Assembly: GCA_008508345.1 (NCBI GenBank)
Contig: QNGE01000992.1
Coordinates: 62,001 to 126,000 of the forward strand
Direction: 5' to 3'
DNA: 64,000 bases
DNA from: Paragonimus westermani
Lineage: Eukaryota > Platyhelminthes > Trematoda > Plagiorchiida > Troglotrematidae
The notes under the pieces are model-generated. The model saw only the letters and a program-made list of their open reading frames with translations. It was not told the origin of the DNA and ran no database searches. The position numbers and the translations under genes were made by a program. Of this stretch, positions 48,429 to 59,000 are shown in pieces (position 1 is the stretch's first letter; the number at the start of each line of letters is the position of its first letter).

Positions 48429-51400
48429 GTGAGTTTAAGTTTTTGTGATCTTCGACTGTGTTGACTAGTAATGTCTGAATGAATAAGTCAGCAGTTGAGT
48501 GATATGGTTGTGCAGTACTAAGTTAATTCATTTAGAGGACAGCAAACAAGATTCGTTATTGTTGACATACTGTGTATTTCATTGTACTGCCTTTCGACTG
48601 TTCATTTATATCAGCAGGGACTGAAATCCAAGCGAAGGTGTTTTTGAAAGTTAGACAGGTGTGAAGTTTCTAGTTGTGGGGCAACGCAAAATTAGATGGT
48701 AACAGCCCGTCCGACTTAGTCTTTCCCCATTGTTGTCATGTCCAGCTTCCGACCTCCGCCAAGGGACGGTGTAAAGTGTGATTGGAGCTGAATCACTGAT
48801 CCCCTCATTAGACCGGGGTGATTACTGCTTCAATCACTCCTGTCACATCAACCGTCTGTTCTCACAGCCATCTATACCATCGTATCAATCGGAACGATTC
48901 TAACTGTCCGCAGTAGTCCACCTAACGACAGCCTGCGGTTCGGTCAGTTAACTGACGCGACAGATTGTAATCGCATGGGCAAGCACCTGTCAGCATGTGA
49001 CCGACAGGTCTGCCTACGTTTTTGCGTTCACACTGTTACATTCGGTCTCGTATACCAGAGTGACCTTCGTGGGCACTTATCAACTTGAACAATCCTCTTC
49101 CAAGTGAAATTGAAATTGAAATGAAAGTACATTCAATCCAAGCGGAAAAATAACCCCTGCTACGGTGTTGCTTGTCAAGTGTTTACTTATTGCAATTCGC
49201 CGATCACTATAGGCTCGAGGGTCATCGACATCACCTTGGTGACCAATCGTGGTCATTGTTTGTATCGTCTCGTGTTGGCATGAGAGGGTCCACAATGACT
49301 CTCAAAAAAGTGCATTTGTTGTTACCACCCTAAATGTTATTAGTGTGCGGTTGGTTGTTTCCTGTCTGATTTTTTCACGGTAATCGGCTCCGAATGTCAA
49401 AGCTAATCGGTTCGAAGATGAGCATGTTGAGTTTTCACAGTTAAGCTTGCCTTGTGTTGGGAGGGCATGAGAAACAACGGTAGGTGTATTCACTGCAGTG
49501 ACAAATTCCAGTTTGTGTTTTGTGACTACCACCACGCCGATCACTCGCGCGTCCAACAACTATGCTTTTCAACAGACCGGATTTCGGGTCAGCAGTTCCT
49601 TGCGGATGAGCGGGTGCCCTGAGGACGATGCTGAGAGTTGCATCGGACAGTCTGCCGCGTGTACCTAGTTTTTACGTGTGTACTTAATTACAGTTTTCAC
49701 TTGTCAGCGCTGCCTGCCACCACTCACCATAGCAACTCACACATGCGGAGCGCTCAGGGGACTGATTGATATGGGTCATTTCTAATCGGTTTTCCATATG
49801 GATTCGGGAACATCTATAAAGTAGAGGGAGAATGAGGCGGAGACGAATACTATTTTTCACTATAATCTGCTTTCTGACCGGAACAGAACGAACCTATCAA
49901 CACTGTCAGCCTAGCAACTTATATGAGCATTGTCAGCCCCAGCTTGTTATAACAGTATAGATACCATGGCAACACGATAGCTATCGTATCGTATGACGGT
50001 GGTAAAGTTGCACGTGAATAATGATCAGATTATGAAGTTTTCTTCTAAGAGTACCGATTCCGACTGTATGTTGGATACAATACGGTAGTCGAGTTTAACT
50101 GAAATGCTGTTGTAGTGTTACGCGGACTGTGCACTGTACTGCTAATCGTAACACATTTTTCTTCACTTAACACATTTCCAGATTTAGACAAGATTCGAAC
50201 TAGAGGCCTGACAAGACTTTTTATTCACTCCTTTTTTCCATGTGGGACTTGTAGAAAACTGTGGCCTGTGGTGTTACACTGCTTCTGATTTACCGTGTGT
50301 CATGGCCTCCATTCTCAAAATGAACAGTATAGCTAAATAGGGAGATATACCGGAGTACGAAGATTCATTCCACTTAATAAATGAGGACCTTGCCTCGATC
50401 ACGCATCTTTTCTAGAATCAGTTTCTTTTGATGCAGAAATTTAATGAAACGAAAGTCATCAAGTCTTAGCAAGATGGCACAAATAACCTTGCTAAAAAAT
50501 ATATACCATACGACAAATTCAACGTTGTCTCGCAAAACATTATTCACACTTGTCTCAATGACACGTGACTTGAAAGTACAGTCAGTGGTGCACAAATTTG
50601 CACACTTAGCAGATACGTATTGAAATACAGAAAGACGTCTAAAAATTAAACACATATGGAATTATATATGGTCAGTTAATATGTCAGAAAATTCAGTTGT
50701 TCAAGCTATTTTTCTCTGGTATGAATAGAAACCGGCACTTTTTACACTAATTTTAAAGGATTTCTTATTACTGGTATCGAATGGTTACAACTTCCCTGCG
50801 GTCTGTATTGCCTGCTAGTGAGAGTATTTTCATCCAAAGGTTAGCGATATCTGAGTGGAAACTAAGGAACGTAATGGGTAAGCAAAATGAGGTAATCACA
50901 TCGAATAGCCTTAGGCTACACGGGTAGTGATAGGATTGTCATGCGATATATGCTTTTCTCCGTTCACTTGTAATTTGAAATGTAACGAGGTGGGATTTGC
51001 CAGTACAAAAACGATGGCATTACGGCCAATTACATAAGACGACCCATGCTAGCAAACCGTCTCAAGTAGATTAGACTCCAGATTTTCAAGTACAAAATTG
51101 CACTGATAAAATTCAGTCTGTCAAGTGGAAGTTGAAGCATCCCAGGATCAAATCTGTCGCCCGTGCTTTTTTTTCAGGGCTTGACCTCTAGTGTGATAAA
51201 ATTCCATGAAAGTTGTACGAGACCGGAAGAAAGTATTCCCTATATGTGGGTGATACTTCTTGGGGATACAAAAGTGGTGATATGCACAAACTTGTGAATT
51301 TTCTGGTCCACTTTCTGTGTCTTAATATCATGGAAGCCCAATGTGGTTGTTTCACTTGTGATTTATTGCTAATCACAGTTTGTGTATGCAGCTTTAGTGT

Positions 51401-54400
51401 GTGGTCCATTCTATGCAAACGGTTTGTTTTATTTTCTCACCAAAAAGAAACTACTTTTTTTTCGTTGTGTCTGATTCCTTTTTCGGCTGTTCAAACGATT
51501 CATTGAGAATCCGTTTGAAGGTCGATTATTGTGACTGAAAGTCATGTAGCAAACTACGGTGTTTGTTGTCACTTAGGGGTAACGCATTAGATTTAGTCAA
51601 ACCGTCTATGACTCTCGGGTGACAGAATACCGTGATATCCGGTTCAGTGACTTTTTACATACAATACGGGTACATAGTTCGAGTCCTGCTCTATGTTTCG
51701 AAGGTCGCTTGTTCTGAGGCTGATCACTTGTTGACAATCTTGCCCCAGGTGAATATTCCGTCAGCTGATTCCAGATACGCTCACACAAACGGTTTTGGCT
51801 GACGGTCATGCGCTCTTTTTACTTGGTTGTGAAATCATCAGGAGTGTTCATTTCTGTTGTACACCTAACTGCTTTTATCCAGAATCTTCCACGAATCTTG
51901 CAAGTGACCGTCGAACTCATGTTTGTCCTATTGCATTTAAGTAAATTTATTTGACACGAATATCTTGTCTATCTACGAAATTTTACACTAGTGCAACGGC
52001 GAATAATAACGAAAACAAAACTATCAAACCGTAAAAAACCCCGATGTATTTATTCTTACTGTTGGTCCCTTTCCCTATTCTAGGTGTATCGCGTTGCCCT
52101 GTTTATGTGCCTTTGCCACAGGTAGTTGTTCTGGTACCGAATATCCCTTCTGGTTGATTGCACACCAGATGCATTCGTTAATTTCCATTGCCATAGGCTA
52201 TCCATGATCACAATTGCCATAGTGAACATGTTTCGTAAGCTACCGACACGACACTCGCTTGACCGCATCTATGAGGATGAGTCTCGAATTGACGGTCATC
52301 TCAGACTAGTGTAATCATGATCATTCCACTCCTTGTTAAGCTCAAGTGTGTTGTTCTGGAAAGGGTGATTGAAGTTTCAGGTAGATTAGTGGGCGTTTGC
52401 CAGTGTCTAGTGGTTGTTGGCCCGGAGTGTGGTGTAGCCAGAGCATGTATCCCACACAGCATCATTCACTGTTCAGTTACCATTAGAACGACTGATAGGT
52501 TCCGGTCGCCGATCAGTCAGCCAGTACTTCAACTAATAAGCGTTTGATCCACTCTTTTACTGCAGGTCTACGCCACATCCCAATTCGATATATCTCACGA
52601 CGTAGCTCGTCCTGTCGGACAGTCCACTGGGACTATCTCTTCCAAACACGAGGCGGGGTTCTCTGCGTGTGCGACCCAGTTGGACCAATCCACAGTGAAA
52701 CCAACAGTGGAAACTTACGAATTCCGACGTCGCTGGCCAGCATCATTTGTTGCACTAGTCACGAATTATTTGGGCTTTCTACTTTTCACTCCGGAAGACA
52801 TTGAACAGGTTCGCGACGCTCTTGCCAAAGAAGCTCGATACACAACTCCGATGGAATTGACAACCGCTGCGACCACCACCACCGCCGTCTCCGCCACGTA
52901 CCGGGCATTCACACCGCAGAAAAATGTTCGATCGAGAGAAATAAAGAACTATGGTTTGTTTTTCCCATCATACCACACACTTTTAGTTCAAAGTATTCCA
53001 CTGTGATTGATTTCATTTTTGTTTGAGTACATCTGGACAGACATTTAAAGTTACTGTTTTCATGATAAGATTGGGGACTCCTGGGACGAGTACAGCCCAG
53101 TGCAGACCTTTTCCGATAGGCGAATTATTGCACATACCCGTGGCATATACAAGTGTACTTGTACATATCACTACTACTACCGAAAAATCATACTGTCTCG
53201 TCTTGTTATTTTGCAGAGAAAGACCTGGAGCATTGGTACGTGGTCGTCAACACAGTTTTACACTATTTACTGAAGGATGAACGATGTGAGTTTCCCTCTA
53301 CCTTGCTAGTTTGTTTATTTCAGTGTACCGAACATTGGTGCAATTTTTTAAAATTCTAACTTTGTAATTATCTTCTATTCCAGACAAACATCGTTTCATA
53401 TTGCGTCGCCCAGGTAATCATTCTAATGTGAACGGATTGGAACGCATCCTATTTCCTCCTCGACACCGCCCTCTGTCAATGAGTTTGAAGAACCGATGCA
53501 CAGATCATCCGGATGAGCGTCTACATCATCCGGCAATGGTGTCTGAAATAACAGAGGTTTTGAATCGATTCGACGCTCCAGTGATCGCTTGTCTCCTCGC
53601 CCGTGTCCTACGTCGACATGGTGTAGGTCTGATCCCCGTCTATCTGCGACGTTTGTTTCTTCAATTAGTTAGCGGCGTAAAAGAAAACGAACCTCACCAA
53701 CGACGCGCAATCCGTTTGCTTTTCCAACTCGTATCAAGGCGTATGTTGCACTCCGTCATACAACCACTGTTCGAACTCCTTGCCCACATTGCGAATGAGC
53801 CTGCTTGTGAAGTAGACGAGTCCAGTTTGGCTGTATTATTCTCACCCGTATTCTTTCTGGACCGGGCTACTACAACTCCAGCCGCACTAGCCAATCCGCT
53901 GCCTGTTCGAGTTGTGCAATTGTTTGTCGGTTTCGCACGACGCGAACTGCAAACTAATCAATCCGTTTCACGCTTGTTCCAAGTGCCCGTTCTCTTCCAA
54001 GACGATTGCGTGCGTAATTTGCGGCTCCATATGGTTAGTACAGGCGGTTTGACATATATGTGTACTTTTGTACTGTTGACAACTCGCCTCACTGTCTGAT
54101 CGGACTGCATTCGCAGGCGTCCCTCCAGCAGTTTGTGTTGACATCTCTTTTTCTGATCGCCACCAAGTTTTAGAATGATCGTGAAAATCGTGGGCAGCCT
54201 GGTGGGACGAAGCTGTGTGTATATGCGGGTATTATGGGCCGCATCGATTCCTCCTCACCCGACCGTTGTCGTACACGTATCCGCCTGGTGAGCGCCACAT
54301 ATCAACCACACCCGTTGGATCACCATATTCGCTATTCAGTCTGCTCGGCTGTCGACCGGAACGCCAACGGTGTTATTGTGTACGAACGAAACGATTTGAC

Positions 54401-55988
54401 CTAGTCAATTTGGCAGATGTGTGTCGGCGTAGTGATGGCACGAGCGGAAACCGTTAGACTACATATTGCCTTTGTATGGTATATGCTCATTATCAAAGTT
54501 TGTGCTACGTACACACATACCACATACTAGGAATACAATAGACGTAGGCGTGTCGATTAGATTAACTCCCATGGCCTCAGGTATAACACGCTAACAGAAA
54601 ATTGATTTTTCGAACAGATACGATAATTTGTTTCCGTCTTCTTTCTGTCTGTCTTTCAGTCACATATTCTCACGACCTGTGTGCGAAAATCACGTTCTCA
54701 TTGTACTCGTACACAAAAAGGATGCGATTGACCTGATCTTGTGGACGGTATTTGTCTGAGGTCATCCACCGCAGGGCATTACAATATCTGATTTTCACAG
54801 TTTTGTACCGTTTATAAAAGTGCGTTTCATTTATGTGCTGTTGTACGGTATTCGGTCGTGTTTCACCTCTCCACTTCCACTCTGGTTAATTTTCATTTCA
54901 GACTTGTGATAACCCACCACTGTCTTGCGGTCTGAAGTATTGCGTGACCATGACTCCTAGTCCAAGATCTCAAGGCAAAAAGCCAGATGTTATCCCTACC
55001 GCATCGGTCACATGTCCAATCTCCAAGTCTACGATGCCGATTGTGAGTACACAGTCTGTTTTAGCGCTTCTCATGCAGAGCGCTGTTCAAAGAATCTCTT
55101 AATCTGTAATACGATTTTGTAAATGTCACCTAATTTTATGCTAGCGCGGAATTCTCAACTCTTGTAAGGTTCATCCTCTAGTTGGTCCAACTGTTTCAGT
55201 TAAACGGCTAACAGCTCACATGGCATCATCGTCAGCAATTGATCTCACACCACAATTGGCGGAGCGGTTTGAATATTTGCTTTTAGTTTTAACGATCTGA
55301 GAGCGGGTTACTCAACAATGAATGTGTCTGAGCGAGCAGTCATATTGCATGGTATGTGGTTAGCGACGCAATTGGCAGAACAATTACCTCATGAACGTGA
55401 GTCGGAATGCAAATCCTGTTCATGGCAGGGCTGTGTTCTACTGGCGGGTCCTATCACGAACGAAAATCTTGTCTAGTGCTTCTGGCTAAACACGAAAGAT
55501 GGACTCATTTATTGGTAGCCGTGAATTGATTCGTCATAATTTCTAGTGCGTCATGTCACATTGTCCCCCNTTTCCCCCCCCCCCCCCCCCCCCCGAAAAC
55601 TCATCATTCCACCTTGGCTCGTCTGACTTGTAGGTAAATTTGACGTCCACCTTCATGGCCAAGCGATCCAGGCAGCGTTCTCCGTTCGTGATGGGTGATT
55701 ACACAACGCCAGTGCTTAAAAATGTAAGTTTTATCATCATTTTACTTGACCAGTACACAATGCGAGGTTTTATTCCACCAAGTGGTTTACTCTCATGCCT
55801 GTTCCTAATATGTTCCACCCGCGTTTTTCCACCATATTTACTCATCACAGGCTTTGCATAGTCCAACACTAGATTTTCGTGTTCGACGCACTCCTACGAA
55901 TACATTTGCCCGCAATCAGTGTCTCCAAGTTCTCAAGTGTTCTCCTGCCTGCATTACGCCTTCAGAATCTGTTAAACGCACTGTTTGA
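48039..55988 (+). CDS. ARHGAP19-like: ARHGAP19-like Rho GTPase-activating protein (9 exons, 706 aa)
   Basis: Joining 48039-48428, 52566-52953, 53217-53285, 53384-54033, 54174-54287, 54902-55042, 55145-55285, 55634-55723 and 55851-55988 gives 2121 bases in one frame with compatible intron phases. Residues 1-182 are low-complexity and Ser/Thr-rich. Residues 183-222 (RRRWPASFVALVTNYLGFLL) resemble the segment before the GAP domain of ARHGAP19. Residues 265-470 form the RhoGAP domain. ILRRPGN (288-294) aligns with LFRVPGN of ARHGAP19 and keeps the arginine finger. Against the family pattern, the LLK lysine reads LLA near 355 and the NLA asparagine reads SLA near 430. The tail (500-706) is rich in SP/TP sites. 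Family role: stimulates GTP hydrolysis by RhoA in cytokinesis. Activity here is uncertain. Human ARHGAP19 is 494 residues, so this protein is longer. ARHGAP11-type identity is the main alternative. Confidence 0.8.
48429..52565 (+). other. Intron 1 of the RhoGAP gene (4.1 kb)
   Basis: This is the only long intron of the gene, joining two phase-0 exon ends. It holds a weak tRNA-like repeat near 51571-51690 and unassigned open frames (49080-49559 minus; 50374-50655 minus; 51213-51506 plus). An additional small exon here is possible but not visible. A CACAG acceptor at 52120 leads into frames that do not chain. Confidence 0.6.
51571..51690 (+). repeat. Weak tRNA-like (SINE?) sequence in intron 1
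   Basis: An A-box-like CTTAGGGGTAACGCAT is followed about 100 bases later by a good B-box match, AGTTCGAGTCC. The spacing is too long for a plain tRNA, so a decayed tRNA-derived SINE is the likeliest reading. The call is tentative. Confidence 0.3.
52566..52953 (+). CDS. ARHGAP19-like: RhoGAP gene exon 2
   Basis: The acceptor TTTTACTGCAG precedes GTC TAC and the exon ends at AACTATG|GTTTGT (phase 1). It encodes residues 131-259, including the pre-GAP helix-rich stretch RRRWPASFVALVTNYLGFLL and FTPEDIEQVRDALAKE. This matches in position and character the segment before the GAP domain of ARHGAP19. Confidence 0.85.
53217..53285 (+). CDS. ARHGAP19-like: RhoGAP gene exon 3
   Basis: A 69-base exon between TTTTGCAG and CGAT|GTGAGT. 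It encodes EKDLEHWYVVVNTVLHYLLK and DER, the first helix of the GAP domain, equivalent to IYQLIEYLHKNLR of ARHGAP19. Phases 1 and 1 fit both neighbours. Confidence 0.9.
53384..54033 (+). CDS. ARHGAP19-like: RhoGAP gene exon 4 (GAP domain core)
   Basis: The acceptor CTATTCCAG and the donor ATG|GTTAGT bound a 650-base exon. It starts YKHRFILRRPGN (arginine-finger loop). It contains a longer insert than ARHGAP19 before the VIACLLARVLRR helix, then SSLAVLFSPVFF in the position of the family N-L-A-x-x-F-x-P block. It ends with SRLFQVPVLFQDD and NLRLHM, comparable to the QKLFKAP and ECARLH end of ARHGAP19. Confidence 0.92.
54174..54287 (+). CDS. ARHGAP19-like: RhoGAP gene exon 5
   Basis: A 38-codon exon from an AAGTTTTAG acceptor to a good CTG|GTGAGC donor, both phase 0. 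It encodes NDRENRGQPGGT and MGRIDSSSPDRC. An alternative acceptor at 54116 was rejected because all three frames from it stop within 60 bases. The acceptor used has an interrupted pyrimidine tract, so the boundary is the least certain at this end. Confidence 0.6.
54902..55042 (+). CDS. ARHGAP19-like: RhoGAP gene exon 6
   Basis: Acceptor TTTCATTTCAG, donor ATT|GTGAGT, 47 codons, phase 0 at both ends. It encodes CVTMTPSPRSQGKKPDVIPT. The MTPSPRS site resembles the C-terminal MTPTRLKW of ARHGAP19 and is a good proline-directed kinase site. Confidence 0.75.
55145..55285 (+). CDS. ARHGAP19-like: RhoGAP gene exon 7 (weak donor)
   Basis: Acceptor TATGCTAG, phase 0. The frame stays open to a TGA at 55298. 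The only donor that joins exon 8 in frame is TTA|GTTTTA at 55286, which is a weak site. If it is not used, the protein ends four codons later. An internal GTAAGG at 55164 is a stronger donor but leaves a 19-base exon whose frame then stops in exon 8. Confidence 0.5.
55565..55594. other. Ambiguous base and poly-C run inside intron 7
   Basis: One N at 55570 is followed by a C homopolymer of about 20 bases (55574-55594). The true length of intron 7 is therefore uncertain. The coding exons are not touched. Confidence 0.95.
55634..55723 (+). CDS. ARHGAP19-like: RhoGAP gene exon 8
   Basis: Acceptor GACTTGTAG, donor AAT|GTAAGT, 30 codons, phase 0. It encodes FMAKRSRQRSPFVMGDYTTP followed by VLKN. 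The basic KRSRQRSP stretch may be a nuclear localisation or phospho-regulated segment, and resembles the basic RARSRSFSG patch in the ARHGAP19 tail. Confidence 0.8.
55851..55988 (+). CDS. ARHGAP19-like: RhoGAP gene exon 9 (stop exon)
   Basis: Acceptor CTCATCACAG, 45 codons then TGA. It encodes LHSPTLDFRVRRTPTNTF and a tail with CSPACITPSES, so at least four SP/TP sites. A poly(A) signal follows 90 bases after the stop. Confidence 0.85.
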   Translation, partial: ALHSPTLDFRVRRTPTNTFARNQCLQVLKCSPACITPSESVKRTV

Positions 55989-56077
55989 ACGAGGACACAT
56001 TTTCCATTTCCCCTACCTCCTCCCAATACTTGTACAGCTGGATGATTTTGTATAGTTGACTTGTTCTTTTTTCATTT

Positions 56078-56083
56078 AATAAA
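56078..56083 (+). terminator. Poly(A) signal AATAAA of the RhoGAP gene
   Basis: The canonical hexamer lies 90 bases after the stop codon and is followed by T/G-rich sequence. It gives a short 3' UTR of roughly 110 bases. Confidence 0.7.
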
Positions 56084-59000
56084 CCTAACGGTGGTTCTAT
56101 TTTGCACAATTAACAAGTGTGCCTCTCTAGCTATCTGTCAACTTCTGTCTTCACATCCCATCGACACATGGACACGGTACTGTGTACAGATTTTGTGATT
56201 TCTTTTCAATGTTGTTTAAACATGCAACAACGTCTTCAAATGCGTTCTGCCCGCATTTGCATGTTTGGTTCGTGCTAGAACAATGTTACTACCCACCGAC
56301 TCCTCGATAAGATATATAGGCATTAAGTAAAGCTTGAGGATAACAAATTTAATTGATTCCAACTAGGTATGATTGAGAGCAAATAGTCCTTGACCGCCTC
56401 GTGTAACACCATTAGGCGTGGCTATTATAATTTCGATTTTGAAAAGGAATTCGAATGGATTGAAAATACCACAGAATACCTCAGACAAATAGGACCAATT
56501 ACGAATTATCACTGATTTGCAAAGACGGACGCGTTTATTATGTTTGGATCCAGAATGGGGTTTGGACATCCACTTCCTCTGGAATAAGCTGATTACACCC
56601 CACACTAATTTTACGACAATTATTGTGGCATGCGTTCGGACTGTCGTAAATCGTGACACTGAATATCGCTCATCCTGTCTTTCATACCTACTTCGTTCAG
56701 TTCAGTTTGTAGGAGATCGTGTCTCTGTTGTCGTTTGTGTTAGAAGTAATTATAGTCAGATGGACGATACAATTCCTCAATAATGTTCTGTTGATGTTTT
56801 AATTGTGGCTGTTTGAGTCTCCTGCATTGTTCTCTGGGACGGCTCGCACAGAACTTTAGACCTACTAGCTGGGAAGTCGGTCCTTTCGTGTGGGCAAATA
56901 CAATGCAGGGACCACGTGGTCTGATTAAGTGAAGCCACTTTGGCGATCTGCTGCAACCGAGGCTGCCAATGCTAATCCGTTACCGCCCTGCTGAATAACC
57001 GTTTAAGCTTTGGGAAACCGAGTGAGTTATGAGGACTTCAAAATAAGACGGATGTGGCCATATGGTGACCTCATACAGTCGGACTTGTGTTTTGTGAGTA
57101 GTACGACTATCTGGAACAGATCGCATTAGCCTTCAAAGCAAGTTTGACAATATGTGGCTAGAGGCCGAATGTACGCTCTGCGTTGTGAGTTATCATGGGT
57201 GCAAGACTTGTTTTCTGAAGCATGTACTAGCATTAACAAACGGAGTGCTTTCCATTGTTTGTGACCACCCATCGGTTAGGATCCGTTGGCTTCCGAATTC
57301 TTTTTCCCAGTATAGCTTTCTACAATCGTCGTCCGTTGCTGTTGCGTTTCGGCAGGTGAATTTCAGTTGTTGAGACTGATCGACCAGATTTGCAGAACTG
57401 GATGATCACTCACACAACTCACAAAGCTTGGTTCTGCTGGAAAATTTCTAGCCAGATCATCATAATCATTCTACAATTTCTGGATAGCATGCCTCTATCG
57501 CCAAGATGCTTTTGACTCGACCATGTGATGATTCTCACTATAAAGTGATTGCATGCGAAGAAGTACCTGAATGCAACTATCGGATGGTCTACATCACAGT
57601 AGGCAGTGTAGTTTAACCATTAATTCATGTGGAACCGTAACATTGTGCATATGCTCCTTCGTGCTGGTTCTCCGTTTTGTGGTATTTGTCGGTATTCAAA
57701 GCGGTGATATTTGAAGGCACATACATTAGCTAATTTATCAGATTTGCTCCGCTAGACACACTTACCGGTTATTGGAACACAGCCAAAGTTTTAACCTTCT
57801 CGATCATCCCCTTCGAGGAGTAAGGTTAACGCTTGCACAAATTCGATTCCTTATCACAACACCTGCCATGCCAGTGGTTGACTTTTGTTTCATTGTCCAT
57901 TCGCAGCTGGACTATCATGACGTCACCAACCCATCATGTTGAGCGCACTGTCAACCTTGAAATATAGGTAACGCAGCGGGAGCGGAGTATGGATTCATCG
58001 GCCTTAGGGAACCGGGGTGAGGCGTCCAAGACGCACAGCTATCACAAAGCATGCGTAAGCTCGTTCATTCGGCCCAGTCATTTCACAGGATGTGCGCTGA
58101 ATGCCGGTTGTCCTAACGAATAGATGGATGGATCAAACCTAGCCCTAACGATCTCGCATCCGAGTAAGGAGGTGGATTAATGTGTTCAACTATGTGTAAT
58201 GTTAGATAGTTTAATGATCCGCCGGGAAAAGGGTTGAAATATCGCCACACAAATGACCATCTCTGTTCACACCCAACGTGTCATGATTTCCCTCCTTTGT
58301 GACGTCCCGCTAACAGTTTCTCATGTTTGGACTTCACCTTTCGGTGACTTGCTCTCATTTTAAGTTGCGCAATAGGGTTTACGTGATATTACACTCATGC
58401 TTAATGTTGCTTGATATTGGGGAGGCAATGTGTAATATACCAATGTCTTTCCTCTTACGGCTCTGTTCAAATGATTGTTTCTGGGTCTGGACCACTAGGC
58501 GGAGCGCAGTTACGTAATAGGAAATGTTGCATTGTGGTCGAAAGCCTGTGCGGAGGTATGCACTGACAGATCCTGTAAGCCAGTCAGGAGACGGAGCACC
58601 CACTGAAAATGACTGTTATTAAGTTTTCTGACTCTAGTGCGATTCGCTAGAGATATTGAAGAGTAGCAGTATGTGCGATGAAATCGCGTGAAACCGACAT
58701 CCAGAGATGTTATCTGAACGGCTTGTATCGGTCACCTAAAACAGACTTGTTTTTCAGCTACTCTATAGTAGTCAACGTGCTGGATGATAATATACACCTG
58801 CTACTGTTAGTGCTGACCACGGTTGTGTATTTGAAAGCCGAAACTATTCAAGAACTCAACCGGTGAAACCTAATAATCAAACACGGACACAGACAGTTTG
58901 TTTCACGAACTGTTCGCAAACACAGGCTGAGTGGTTAGAACAACCTGGGGTGTGATGATGGTGAATTAGGAGAAGATAGTTCGGTATAAAATGAACAGGT

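Noticed and set aside
52126..52314. Possible extra RhoGAP exon after a CACAG acceptor in intron 1
   Set aside because: None of the three frames from the acceptor gives a chain with a good donor and the phase needed to join exon 1 (phase 0) to exon 2 (phase 0). Exon 1 already joins exon 2 directly.
54117..54173. Alternative exon 5 start at the good-looking GCATTCGCAG acceptor
   Set aside because: All three frames from there reach a stop within about 60 bases, with no usable donor before it. Starting after the next AG (54173) keeps the frame.
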